Shown here: positions 1 through 7,197 of the stretch, one piece after another | Layout of the letters: the number at the start of each line of letters is the position of its first letter | How positions within the stretch are numbered: position 1 is the stretch's first letter | Assembly: GCA_051881635.1 (NCBI GenBank) | Contig: JBJEQG010000048.1 | Location: forward strand, 1 to 22,682 | Source: JBJEQG01 sp051881635 | Lineage (GTDB): Bacteria > Bacillota > Clostridia > Oscillospirales > Acutalibacteraceae | Length of the DNA: 22,682 nt | Direction of reading: 5' to 3' | The notes under the pieces: generated by a model | What the model was told of the DNA's origin: nothing | Seen by the model: the letters and a program-made list of their open reading frames with translations, nothing else | Database searches by the model: none | Made by a program: the position numbers and the translations under genes

Positions 1-8
1 TTAAAAGT

Positions 9-770
9 TCAGGTGCGAACTGAAACACCTTTTTGTTGTAAATAAGACTTTAACTCGGGAATTGTAATCTCGCCAAAATGGAATAATGATGCCGCCAAAA
101 CAGCGTCTGCCTTGCCTTCGGTAAAAGCGTCATAAAAATGTTCCAATTTCCCCGCACCGCCTGAGGCAATAACGGGAATACCGACATTTTCGGAAACGGC
201 TCTTGTCAATTCCAAATCGTAACCGTTTTTAACGCCGTCACAATCCATACTTGTCAAAAGGATTTCTCCTGCACCCCGTTTTTCCGCCTCGATTGCCCAT
301 TTGACAACATCTATATCCGTATTGATACGCCCACCGTTTATAAATACCGACCAACCGCTGTTATCCTCACGGCGTTTGGCATCAATCGCTGTGACAACAC
401 ATTGACTGCCGAATTTATAGGCGGCTTCGTTAATAATTTCGGGACGGCGGACTGCCGCTGAATTGACGGAAACTTTATCCGCTCCCGCACGAAGAATATC
501 CGTAAAATCGTCAACTGTACGAATACCGCCGCCAACCGTAAACGGAATGAAAACACTATCGGCTACGGCTCGCACCATATCAACAATGATATTGCGGGCA
601 TCTGAGGAGGCGGTTATATCCAAAAATACCAATTCATCAGCCCCCTGTGCGTCATAGGCTTTGGCACAGGACACAGGGTCACCAGCATCACGCAGGTTGA
701 CAAAACTTGTTCCTTTGACAACACGACCGTCCTTGACATCAAGACAGGGAATAATTCTTTTGGCGTACAT
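9..770 (-). CDS. hisF: Imidazole glycerol phosphate synthase, cyclase subunit HisF
   Basis: Cyclase subunit of IGP synthase in histidine biosynthesis. It uses ammonia delivered by HisH to turn PRFAR into imidazole glycerol phosphate and AICAR in the cytoplasm. The protein has 253 residues, the usual size. It begins MYAKRIIPCLDVKDGRVVKG with the catalytic Asp11, and the second catalytic Asp130 sits in VVTAIDAKRR. Phosphate-binding loops of the (beta/alpha)8 barrel are visible as TVGGGIRT near residue 80 and IASGGAGKLEHF near 200. It starts 3 bases after the hisH stop, so the two are one operon read leftward. The stop lies 8 bases from the window edge, so any following gene (hisI/E would be typical) cannot be seen. 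The identification is firm. Confidence 0.97.
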   Translation of the reverse strand: MYAKRIIPCLDVKDGRVVKGTSFVNLRDAGDPVSCAKAYDAQGADELVFLDITASSDARNIIVDMVRAVADSVFIPFTVGGGIRTVDDFTDILRAGADKVSVNSAAVRRPEIINEAAYKFGSQCVVTAIDAKRREDNSGWSVFINGGRINTDIDVVKWAIEAEKRGAGEILLTSMDCDGVKNGYDLELTRAVSENVGIPVIASGGAGKLEHFYDAFTEGKADAVLAASLFHFGEITIPELKSYLQQKGVSVRT

Positions 771-773
771 GAT

Positions 774-1394
774 TTAGCCCTCCTTCGTGATTTCAACAAA
801 ATTTTTCAGCATTTGCAAACCCACTTTACCGCTCTTTTCCGGGTGGAACTGTGTGGCAAAAATATTTTTGTAACGCACAGACGCATCTATTGTCACACCG
901 TATTCCGTTTGTGCCGATACAATATCGGGGTTTTCCGCATGCAAATAGTAAGAATGGACAAAATAAACATAGGGATTACCCTCTATGCCACGAAACAAAC
1001 CGTCATGCTTTTTGATATTTAATGAATTCCAACCCATGTGCGGAATTTTTAAAGCACCGTTATCATTGGGGATACGGGTAATACTGCCTTTCAAAAGTCC
1101 CAAACCGTCAGCGTTTGGACTTTCCTCACTTTTTGGAAATAAAAGCTGCAAACCCAAACAAATGCCGAGAAACGGTTTTCCGCTCTCAACAAATGCCAAA
1201 ACCGCCTCCGTTGCTCCCGATTTGTTCATACAGTCCATTGCATCACCGAATGAGCCGACACCGGGCAAAATTGCTCCGTCTGCTTGGAGAATTTCCTCCT
1301 TTTTGTTGGTTACAATCGTATCTGTATCAATATAGTTTAAAGCCTTGACAACACTTTGCAGATTGCCTGCTCCATAATCAATAACCGCAATCAT
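774..1394 (-). CDS. hisH: Imidazole glycerol phosphate synthase, glutamine amidotransferase subunit HisH
   Basis: Glutaminase subunit of IGP synthase; it hydrolyses glutamine and channels ammonia to HisF. The 206-residue protein is a class I glutamine amidotransferase. The nucleophile Cys79 lies in FLGICLGLQLLF, and the His184/Glu186 pair in TQFHPEKSGKVG. The N-terminus MIAVIDYGAGNLQSV and the PGVGSFGDAM oxyanion-loop region (about residues 44-53) are typical. The start is an ATG preceded by an AAGGG-type ribosome site in the divergent region shared with fhs. It is the first gene of a two-gene hisHF operon; the other his genes are not adjacent on this side. A promoter is placed at 1431-1459. 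Confidence 0.97.
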   Translation of the reverse strand: MIAVIDYGAGNLQSVVKALNYIDTDTIVTNKKEEILQADGAILPGVGSFGDAMDCMNKSGATEAVLAFVESGKPFLGICLGLQLLFPKSEESPNADGLGLLKGSITRIPNDNGALKIPHMGWNSLNIKKHDGLFRGIEGNPYVYFVHSYYLHAENPDIVSAQTEYGVTIDASVRYKNIFATQFHPEKSGKVGLQMLKNFVEITKEG

Positions 1395-1430
1395 AACTAT
1401 CCCTTGCCTTCCTAAATAAAATACAGGTAT

Positions 1431-1459
1431 ATCTTAACATATTTTGTCGGCGGTGTAAA
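1431..1459 (-). promoter_or_regulatory. Predicted sigma-A promoter for hisHF
   Basis: Read on the minus strand, a TTTACA -35 box (1454-1459) is separated by exactly 17 bases from a TAAGAT -10 box (1431-1436). Transcription would start about 30 bases before the hisH ATG. This is a sequence-only prediction. Confidence 0.6.
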
Positions 1460-1493
1460 GATTTCCTTGTACTTTTGGCGAAATGTTCGGCGG

Positions 1494-1522
1494 TTGTAAT
1501 TCTGCATAAAGTATGCTATAAT
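1494..1522 (+). promoter_or_regulatory. Predicted sigma-A promoter for the fhs operon
   Basis: A TTGTAA -35 box (1494-1499), a 17-base spacer and a perfect TATAAT -10 box (1517-1522) are present, with an extended TGC element just before the -10. The predicted start is near 1529, giving a leader of about 78 bases. It is back-to-back with the hisHF promoter. Confidence 0.8.
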
Positions 1523-1533
1523 GAGAATATGAT

Positions 1534-1567
1534 GTGGTTGTTTTGTCGTTTTAAGAAAAACAACCGC
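1534..1567 (+). other. Leader hairpin at the 5' end of the fhs mRNA
   Basis: The arm GTGGTTGTTTT (1534-1544) pairs with AAAACAACCGC (1557-1567): 11 pairs including one G-U, with a 12-base loop. It starts about 5 bases after the predicted transcription start. No T-run follows, so it is not a terminator. It may protect the 5' end of the message; no known riboswitch class was recognised. Confidence 0.45.
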
Positions 1568-1606
1568 TATATCGTGAAATATTAACGGATATAAGGAGAT
1601 TGAGAA

Positions 1607-3277
1607 ATGCTGACAGATATTGAAATTGCACAGCAAGCCCACGCACAGCCGATTGTCAAAATTGCGGAGAAGTTGGGCATCTCGGCTGATGATCTTGAAT
1701 TTTACGGCAAATACAAAGCAAAACTCAGCGAAGAACTGATTCAAAAGTCACAAGGCGAAAAAGACGGAAAACTGATTTTAGTTACAGCCATTAACCCGAC
1801 ACCCGCAGGCGAGGGCAAAACCACAACCTCAGTCGGTTTGGGAGATGCCATGTCCAAATTGGGCAAAAAAACCGTTATTGCTTTGCGTGAACCGTCACTC
1901 GGACCTGTATTCGGTATTAAGGGCGGTGCTGCCGGCGGCGGTTACGCTCAGGTTATCCCTATGGAGGACATCAATCTGCACTTTACGGGTGATATGCACG
2001 CCATTACAGCGGCAAACAATCTGCTCTGTGCAATGTTGGACAACCATATTCAGCAAGGTAACAGTTTGGGCATTGACATCAAAACCGTTTGCGTTAAAAG
2101 ATGTTTGGATATGAATGACCGTGAACTGAGAAACATTGTTGTCGGATTGGGTGGCAGAGTAAACGGCGTTCCCCGTGAGGACGGCTTTATCATTACCGTT
2201 GCGAGCGAAGTTATGGCCATTCTCTGCTTGGCGAAAGATATTTGCGATTTGAAAGAGCGTTTGAACAATATTTTGGTTGCCTACACTTTTGACGGTAAGC
2301 CTGTTTTTGCAAAAGATTTAAAAGCCGGCGGTGCAATGACTGCCCTTTTGAAAGATGCCATTAAACCAAACCTGGTTCAGACTTTGGAAGGGACACCCGC
2401 TATTATGCATGGTGGTCCTTTTGCAAATATTGCACATGGCTGTAACTCTGTTCGTGCAACTAAATTGGCACTGAAACTCGGTGATTACTGTGTTACGGAG
2501 GCTGGCTTTGGTTCAGACCTTGGTGCGGAAAAATTCTTTGATATTAAGTGCCGCACAGCGGGATTGAAACCTGACGCTGTTGTTTTGGTCGCAACTGTTC
2601 GGGCATTAAAGTATAACGGCGGTGTGCCGAAAGCGGATTGCGGCAAGGAAAATTTGGAGGCTCTCCAAAAAGGTATCGTCAATCTTGGGGCTCATATCGA
2701 AAATATGCACAAGTTCGGTATTCCTGTTGTTGTGGCAATTAACCGTTTTGGACAGGATACGGACGAAGAATTGAAAGCCATTGAAGATTACTGCCATGAT
2801 TTGGGTGCGGATTTCGCATTGTCCGAAGTCTTTGCAAAAGGCGGAAACGGCGGTTTGGAATTGGCAAAAAAGGTTGTTGACGCTTGCGAGAAAAAGTCTG
2901 AATTGACTTTGACCTATACGGACGACATGGCTTTGAAAGATAAAATCAAAGCTGTGGCAACCAAAATCTATGGTGCTGATGATGTTCATTTTACAAAGCA
3001 GGCTTTAAATGCTCTTGCAAAAATAGAAGCATTGGACGGTACAAATACAATGCCAGTATGTATTGCAAAGACACAATATTCCCTGTCTGATGACCCTGCC
3101 CTTTTGGGGCGTCCGAGCGGCTTTGACATCACTGTAAAAGATGTTCGTCTTTCCAACGGTGCGGGATTTGTCGTTGTTTATACGGGCGATATTATGACAA
3201 TGCCGGGCTTGCCAAAAGTGCCTTCCGCCGAAAAGATTGATGTTGATGAAAACGGCAAAATTTCAGGTTTATTCTGA
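1607..3277 (+). CDS. fhs: Formate--tetrahydrofolate ligase
   Basis: Joins formate to tetrahydrofolate with ATP to give 10-formyl-THF, feeding purine and fMet synthesis and, in acetogens, the methyl branch of the Wood-Ljungdahl pathway. At 556 residues it has the family length. The N-terminus TDIEIAQQAHAQPI is typical. The P-loop-like PTPAGEGKTTT lies at residues 64-74, and EPSLGPVFGIKGGAAGGGYAQVIPMEDINLHFTGD motifs follow near residues 95-130. ATG 1607 has an AAGGAG site at 1593-1598. It is the first gene of fhs-tsaE-tsaB-rpiB; the next start codon directly abuts its stop. No other one-carbon genes are beside it, so a general folate role is the safest reading. Confidence 0.98.
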   Translation: MLTDIEIAQQAHAQPIVKIAEKLGISADDLEFYGKYKAKLSEELIQKSQGEKDGKLILVTAINPTPAGEGKTTTSVGLGDAMSKLGKKTVIALREPSLGPVFGIKGGAAGGGYAQVIPMEDINLHFTGDMHAITAANNLLCAMLDNHIQQGNSLGIDIKTVCVKRCLDMNDRELRNIVVGLGGRVNGVPREDGFIITVASEVMAILCLAKDICDLKERLNNILVAYTFDGKPVFAKDLKAGGAMTALLKDAIKPNLVQTLEGTPAIMHGGPFANIAHGCNSVRATKLALKLGDYCVTEAGFGSDLGAEKFFDIKCRTAGLKPDAVVLVATVRALKYNGGVPKADCGKENLEALQKGIVNLGAHIENMHKFGIPVVVAINRFGQDTDEELKAIEDYCHDLGADFALSEVFAKGGNGGLELAKKVVDACEKKSELTLTYTDDMALKDKIKAVATKIYGADDVHFTKQALNALAKIEALDGTNTMPVCIAKTQYSLSDDPALLGRPSGFDITVKDVRLSNGAGFVVVYTGDIMTMPGLPKVPSAEKIDVDENGKISGLF

Positions 3278-3721
3278 GTGCGGGTGACAAATTTGAAAAG
3301 CTATATAACACATTCTCCCGAAGAAACCGAACACTTGGCGGCTTTGATTGCTGACAGACTTCATGGTAATGAAACTTTGGCGATGTTCGGTGGACTTGGT
3401 GTCGGAAAAACGGCATTCACAAGAGGACTTGCAAAAGGCTTGGGCATTGATGACGGTGTTTCAAGCCCGACTTTTGCAATCGTCAATGAATATGAGGGGC
3501 GTTTCCCCGTTCATCATTTCGATATGTACCGCATTACTTCATGGGACGACCTTTATGCAACGGGATTTTTTGATTATCTTGAAAACGGCATAACGGTTAT
3601 CGAATGGAGCGAAAATGTTGAAACGGCTTTGCCTGAAAATGCAATTATCATTCGTTTTGAAGTGCTTTCGGAATTTGAACGCAAAATTACAATCCATGCA
3701 GAGGAGGAATATTTGCCATGA
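3278..3721 (+). CDS. tsaE: tRNA t6A synthesis ATPase TsaE
   Basis: P-loop ATPase that works with TsaB and TsaD to transfer the threonylcarbamoyl group to A37 of ANN-decoding tRNAs. The 147 residues fit the family. Walker A is GGLGVGKTAF (about 38-47), followed by SSPTFAIVNEY (62-72), HFDMYR (80-85) and GITVIEWSE (104-112), all family hallmarks. The GTG at 3278 touches the fhs stop, with a second in-frame GTG at 3284. Neither has a clear ribosome site, so expression probably depends on translation of fhs. The last codons overlap the tsaB start in an ATGA arrangement. Confidence 0.95.
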   Translation: MRVTNLKSYITHSPEETEHLAALIADRLHGNETLAMFGGLGVGKTAFTRGLAKGLGIDDGVSSPTFAIVNEYEGRFPVHHFDMYRITSWDDLYATGFFDYLENGITVIEWSENVETALPENAIIIRFEVLSEFERKITIHAEEEYLP

Positions 3722-4443
3722 TTATTCTTGCTCTTGATGCGTCTGCCTCCCCTGCCTCTGCAGCTTTGGTTAAGGACGGACAGCTCATTGGAGAATATTT
3801 TATCAATATAAAATGCACACACAGTCAGACACTCATGCCCTTAGTCGAAAATCTTTTGGCAACAACCGAAACCGACAAAAATGCTATTGATGTTTTTGCG
3901 GTGAATGTTGGACCGGGTTCATTTACGGGGGTGCGTATCGGTGTTTCTGCCGTTAAGGGCATGGCAATGGCACTGAACAAACCTTGTGCCGCCGTATCAA
4001 CATTAGAGTCAATGGCACATATGGCATTGATGTTTGACGGCATTGTCTGTGCGGTTATGGACGCAAGATGCAGTCAGGTTTACAACGCTTTGTTTGAGAT
4101 AAAAAACGGCACTGCCGTACGGTTGACAGAGGACAGAGCTTTGTCGATTGGCGAATTAAAAAATGAGTTGGAACAAAATTATTCCGACCGCAAAATTATG
4201 GTTATGGGTGACGGTACAGAGGTTGTTATGCGAACTTATGATGTATGTCCGAACAATATTATTGCCGCACCGATGAACATTCGCTTTCAACACGCAAGCG
4301 GTACGGCTTTTGCGGCAGAAAAAAAAGCGGAAAAGAATGATTTAACAACAGCGGCGGCTCTTATGCCAACATATCTTCGTTTACCGCAGGCTCAAAGAGA
4401 ACTTTTGAAAAAACAAGAAGCTGAAAAACAAAAGGAGAATTGA
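3718..4443 (+). CDS. tsaB: tRNA threonylcarbamoyladenosine synthesis protein TsaB
   Basis: Scaffold/partner of TsaD in the t6A37 complex; an inactive member of the ASKHA actin-like fold. The 241 residues begin MIILALDASASPASAALV, with THSQTLMPLVENLL near residue 40 and NVGPGSFTGVRIGVSAVKG near 64-82, the best-known TsaB signature. The C-terminal 20 residues are Lys/Glu/Gln-rich and probably flexible. The start overlaps the tsaE stop by four bases, with an AGGAGG site upstream. The usual neighbours rimI and tsaD are not here; rpiB follows after 3 bases instead. Confidence 0.95.
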   Translation: MIILALDASASPASAALVKDGQLIGEYFINIKCTHSQTLMPLVENLLATTETDKNAIDVFAVNVGPGSFTGVRIGVSAVKGMAMALNKPCAAVSTLESMAHMALMFDGIVCAVMDARCSQVYNALFEIKNGTAVRLTEDRALSIGELKNELEQNYSDRKIMVMGDGTEVVMRTYDVCPNNIIAAPMNIRFQHASGTAFAAEKKAEKNDLTTAAALMPTYLRLPQAQRELLKKQEAEKQKEN

Positions 4444-4446
4444 CTT

Positions 4447-4899
4447 ATGAAACTTGCATTAGGCTGTGACCATGGTGCTTATGAACTGAAAGAAGCTATC
4501 AAAGGCTATTTGGACAGCAAGGGGATTGAATATACGGATTTCGGTTGTTACAGCAAGGAATCTGTGGATTATCCTGTCTTTGCATACAAGGCTGCAAAAG
4601 CTGTTGCCGATGGTGTGTGTGATTTCGGCGTTTTGTGCTGTACAACGGGGTTGGGCATTTCCATGGCAGCAAACAAGGTTAAAGGTATTCGTGCCGCCGT
4701 TTGCACAAGCGAACATTTGGCAGAAATGACAAGACGGCACAACAATGCAAACTGCATTTGCATGGGTGCGGCTGTTGTATCTCAGGAATTGGCTTTCTCC
4801 ATGATTGATATTTTCATTTCCACGGAATTTGAGGGTGGCAGACACAGCCGCCGTGTTGATGAAATTACAGCAATCGAAAACGGTGAAGTTTTGGAGTAA
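4447..4899 (+). CDS. rpiB: Ribose-5-phosphate isomerase B / RpiB-LacA-LacB family
   Basis: Interconverts ribose 5-phosphate and ribulose 5-phosphate in the non-oxidative pentose phosphate pathway. The 150 residues start MKLALGCDHGAYELKEAIKG with the Asp8-His9 pair. The presumed catalytic Cys65 lies in GVLCCTTGLGISMAANK (61-77), and His98 with Asn99 in TRRHNNANCICMGA. The usual CGTG loop reads CTTG here, so Gly66 is Thr, a departure from the commonest form. ATG 4447 has an AAAGGAG site. It is the last protein gene of the fhs operon; rnpB begins 47 bases later. A relative acting on another sugar phosphate (allose or galactose 6-phosphate type) cannot be fully excluded. Confidence 0.93.
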   Translation: MKLALGCDHGAYELKEAIKGYLDSKGIEYTDFGCYSKESVDYPVFAYKAAKAVADGVCDFGVLCCTTGLGISMAANKVKGIRAAVCTSEHLAEMTRRHNNANCICMGAAVVSQELAFSMIDIFISTEFEGGRHSRRVDEITAIENGEVLE

Positions 4900-4909
4900 A
4901 ACATCAGAC

Positions 4910-4938
4910 TTGACAAACCAAAAATTTTGGTTTATATT
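4910..4938 (+). promoter_or_regulatory. Consensus sigma-A promoter of rnpB
   Basis: A perfect TTGACA (4910-4915), a 17-base spacer and TATATT (4933-4938) lie so that the expected start (4945-4947) coincides with the first base of the RNase P RNA helix P1. The spacer itself is a perfect dyad (separate entry). Confidence 0.88.
4915..4933. promoter_or_regulatory. Perfect 9-bp dyad inside the rnpB promoter spacer
   Basis: AAACCAAAA (4915-4923), one central base, then TTTTGGTTT (4925-4933). The dyad fills the spacer exactly, from the last base of the -35 to the first base of the -10. It could be an operator or an AT-rich remnant of an rpiB transcript end. Its function is unknown. Confidence 0.4.
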
Positions 4939-4946
4939 TTATGTAT

Positions 4947-5285
4947 GAGCGGATTGAACAGCTGCGGATACAGTACCGAAAGGTCGTACCCGAGGAAAGT
5001 CCGAGCTCCACAGGGCAAGAATAACGGCTAACGGCCGCCGGGGGCGACCCCAGGGATAGTGCAACAGAAATAAACCGCCTGTTTCAACAGGTAAGGATGG
5101 AAAGGCGAGGTAAGAGCTCACCGGCACACAGGTGACTGTGTGGCCATGTAAACCCTATTCGGAGCAACACCGCAGTGAAACATATCATTGGCCCGATGGT
5201 TTCCAAGGTGGCACTGAGCAGTGGCGGTAACGCTCTGCCAAGATAGATGGCTGTTCACGACAGAACTCGGCTTACAGATCCGGTC
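4947..5285 (+). ncRNA. rnpB: RNase P RNA, bacterial class A
   Basis: Catalytic RNA of RNase P, which removes 5' leaders from pre-tRNAs. The universally conserved 5' core GAGGAAAGTCCGAGCTCC is present near 4992, and GGTAAGAGC near 5110. A class A style AACCCTATTCGGAGCAA follows near 5153, and the 3' core AGATAGATGGCTGTTCACGA, with ACAGAACTCGGCTTA directly after it, lies near 5241-5274. Helix P1 is formed by GAGCGGAT (4947-4954) with ATCCGGTC (5278-5285), with one G-G mismatch. Its length of about 339 nt is normal. It has its own consensus promoter and an intrinsic terminator directly after P1. Confidence 0.96.
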
Positions 5286-5290
5286 ACACC

Positions 5291-5329
5291 AAAATGCGGA
5301 GGAAGCATTAAACTTCCTCCGCATTTTTT
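5291..5329 (+). terminator. Intrinsic terminator of rnpB
   Basis: A 15-bp perfect stem (5291-5305 with 5313-5327), with core TGCGGAGGAAG, a 7-base loop and a run of six T. The A-run before the stem could also let it stop leftward transcripts from the transglutaminase unit. Confidence 0.93.
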
Positions 5330-5330
5330 A

Positions 5331-5403
5331 TTGGGGACTTTGTCCCAAAACCCCTACCAAAGGGCGGCGAGCCGCCGCTAGCAAAATGCTTTTGGAAACC
5401 CGT
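5331..5403. repeat. Dispersed hairpin-rich repeat, copy 1
   Basis: Begins with TTGGGGACTTTGTCCC, a hairpin-forming segment almost identical to the perfect palindrome at 22664-22682 (one C missing here). It continues through ACCCCTACC into GGCGG-CGAG-CCGCC (5-bp stem) and AGCA-AAA-TGCT (4-bp stem), and CCAAAA near 5345 can pair with TTTTGG at 5390-5395. It sits directly behind the rnpB terminator. The right-hand limit is a guess, because the second copy is cut off by the window end. Confidence 0.55.
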
Positions 5404-5420
5404 CTTTTATTTATGATTTT

Positions 5421-6422
5421 TTAATACCATTTGTTTTGTTGTTCGGTGTCATCTTCCTGAATTGTACTGAACATTTGCTTATTTTGTTCAATCATTCTTG
5501 CAACTTCTTCTTCCGCCTGTTTGACACGCTTTCTTTCTTTTTTGCGTTTCCGAACAATCTTAAATATTATGACAGCCGCCAATATAAAAACAATGGTCAA
5601 AATAAATCTTAATCTATAATTCGGAAACAGTTTGTAATTTTCGTCTGCACTTCTTCCGACAGGCTGTAAAGATGTTGGAGCTGTTGCACCGCCATGCGTA
5701 TGCCCTGTCCAATCTTCATCGCTTTTAAGAAAATATTGATAGGAAACCGTATCTCCGCCTGTATCGTCCCATGTTAAATCTATATTGTACCAATAACCGT
5801 CCAAACAGACTTTGTTCCACGCATGGTCACTATCCGTTTCATAGGTGACGGGAATATCACAGAACTCCATCATACGATAAAAGGTCAAAGCATATCCCAT
5901 ACAAACAGGCTCTCTCGCATACAAAACCCAAAATGCACCTTTTCCTGTTCCCAAATAACTATATCGGGAAAGTTTTATGATATAGTCATGAACAGCCTTT
6001 ACTTTTTCATAGTTGCTCAGTCCATTCATTGAATTGCACATATCCCTCATACGACAATCCGCCAAAAAATTTTCGAGCTTTGATGACGCATAAGTAAATT
6101 TGAAAGTGCTAATATAGCGTCCGTTTTCAAACTGATATGTATATCTGTACCCCGTCAGGTTATAAGCTAAATATTTGTCTTTTTGCTTCATGGCAATCAT
6201 TAAAGCGTCATAAGAAAATTCGGCGGGACTAAAACCCGTTTCGGTGACAACCTCCCGTTCATACCCTATACAACATTCTGCCATTTGCTCATAAAAATCA
6301 TACGGGTCATCTGTGAAAATTCTCTTTTTTCCGTTATTGTTCAATATTATAAATGTTATTACCCCTGCAATCACAAGTACAAACAACAAAATGGGGATTA
6401 TCTTTTTAATATTCGTTTTCAT
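5421..6422 (-). CDS. Membrane-anchored transglutaminase-like protein
   Basis: A 333-residue protein with a basic N-terminus and hydrophobic segment (about 8-27), an extracytoplasmic region with a transglutaminase-like cysteine-protease fold, a second membrane helix (about 272-290) and a charged cytoplasmic tail rich in Lys/Arg then Glu. The triad is visible: Cys174 in EPVCMGYALTF, His200 in DSDHAWNKVCLDGYWY, and Asp215 in NIDLTWDD. Such domains in bacteria are often proteases or peptide-modifying enzymes at the cell surface, and the substrate cannot be told. ATG 6422 has a GAGG site. It is the last gene of a three-gene leftward unit, 40 bases after the DUF6062-type gene. Confidence 0.85.
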   Translation of the reverse strand: MKTNIKKIIPILLFVLVIAGVITFIILNNNGKKRIFTDDPYDFYEQMAECCIGYEREVVTETGFSPAEFSYDALMIAMKQKDKYLAYNLTGYRYTYQFENGRYISTFKFTYASSKLENFLADCRMRDMCNSMNGLSNYEKVKAVHDYIIKLSRYSYLGTGKGAFWVLYAREPVCMGYALTFYRMMEFCDIPVTYETDSDHAWNKVCLDGYWYNIDLTWDDTGGDTVSYQYFLKSDEDWTGHTHGGATAPTSLQPVGRSADENYKLFPNYRLRFILTIVFILAAVIIFKIVRKRKKERKRVKQAEEEVARMIEQNKQMFSTIQEDDTEQQNKWY

Positions 6423-6462
6423 GGCTTAATCCTCATTAGTTTTATTTTTCAGAAAGTGTGAT

Positions 6463-7176
6463 TTATTCCTCAGGTTCTTCATTCCCCGCATAGTTGGTTT
6501 CAATATGTCGGCTGGTTAAAAATTCTACGGAGCGTTCAATACTGTCCTTTGAATTTCCCCAATCTTCCCCTGTACTGCGATAATCAAACATCTTACAGAA
6601 ATGGGTAACATCATTACACAGACTTTCCAAGTAACCGCCTGCCAATTTAGATGTTGCCGCATAAAAGTCGGGAAGATTTTTTCCCAAAGGTTTGGAATTG
6701 TTCATTAAAAGTGTAAAGTGTTCCAAACAGATATACTCCTGTTCCTGATAAAGCTGTTTAAATTCAGGGTCATTCTGCCACATGGAATATATAATACGGC
6801 ACATATTGTTCATATTTTCGTTAATGCCCTGACAGACAAAACAAGTTTGGGTTAAGGTTGTAAGAGCCTCCAAAACCTTTTTGTTTGGCTTGCCGGAAAC
6901 CTGTGCGGGCATTAGCTCCTCAGAAATTTTTTTCAAATGGCTTTCCAAAATAAGGGCGTTGGAAAGGCGTTTGCCCTGTTTTAACATCATCGCAAAATGT
7001 GTATGGCAAAAGCCGACTTTGTTCGTTACAACACGAACATCAGGCTCCATCATCGCTGAACCCGTAACATAATCGACACGGCGTTCTTCGAGCATATTTC
7101 TCATGCGGCACATGGGACAGCCCTTTCTGGGCATAAAGACATCGTTAATCGGAATACTGCAAATATTTTCTTGCAT
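6463..7176 (-). CDS. DUF6062-type Cys/His-rich protein
   Basis: A 237-residue soluble protein of unknown function that I recognise as resembling the DUF6062 family of Firmicutes. Two similar modules can be seen: CPMC (Cys20, Cys23) followed by CHTH (Cys57, His60), then CFVC (Cys112, Cys115) followed by CLEH (Cys150, His153). Each would give a four-ligand site of the zinc or iron-sulfur kind, which suggests an internal duplication. No signal peptide is seen and the tail is acidic. I chose ATG 7176 because AAAGGGG lies 8 bases upstream; an in-frame ATG at 7194 has no such site. It lies just downstream of the amidohydrolase and probably shares its mRNA. The family name is from memory and the function is unknown. 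Confidence 0.8.
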   Translation of the reverse strand: MQENICSIPINDVFMPRKGCPMCRMRNMLEERRVDYVTGSAMMEPDVRVVTNKVGFCHTHFAMMLKQGKRLSNALILESHLKKISEELMPAQVSGKPNKKVLEALTTLTQTCFVCQGINENMNNMCRIIYSMWQNDPEFKQLYQEQEYICLEHFTLLMNNSKPLGKNLPDFYAATSKLAGGYLESLCNDVTHFCKMFDYRSTGEDWGNSKDSIERSVEFLTSRHIETNYAGNEEPEE

Positions 7177-7197
7177 GGTATTTTCCCCTTTCATTAT

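Noticed and set aside
1412..1744. 110-codon minus-strand frame across the fhs start
   Set aside because: It overlaps the fhs promoter, leader and first codons and has no ribosome site or family match.
4939..5424. Short open frames inside and just after the RNase P RNA
   Set aside because: The region is explained by rnpB, its terminator and a repeat; none of the frames has coding signs.
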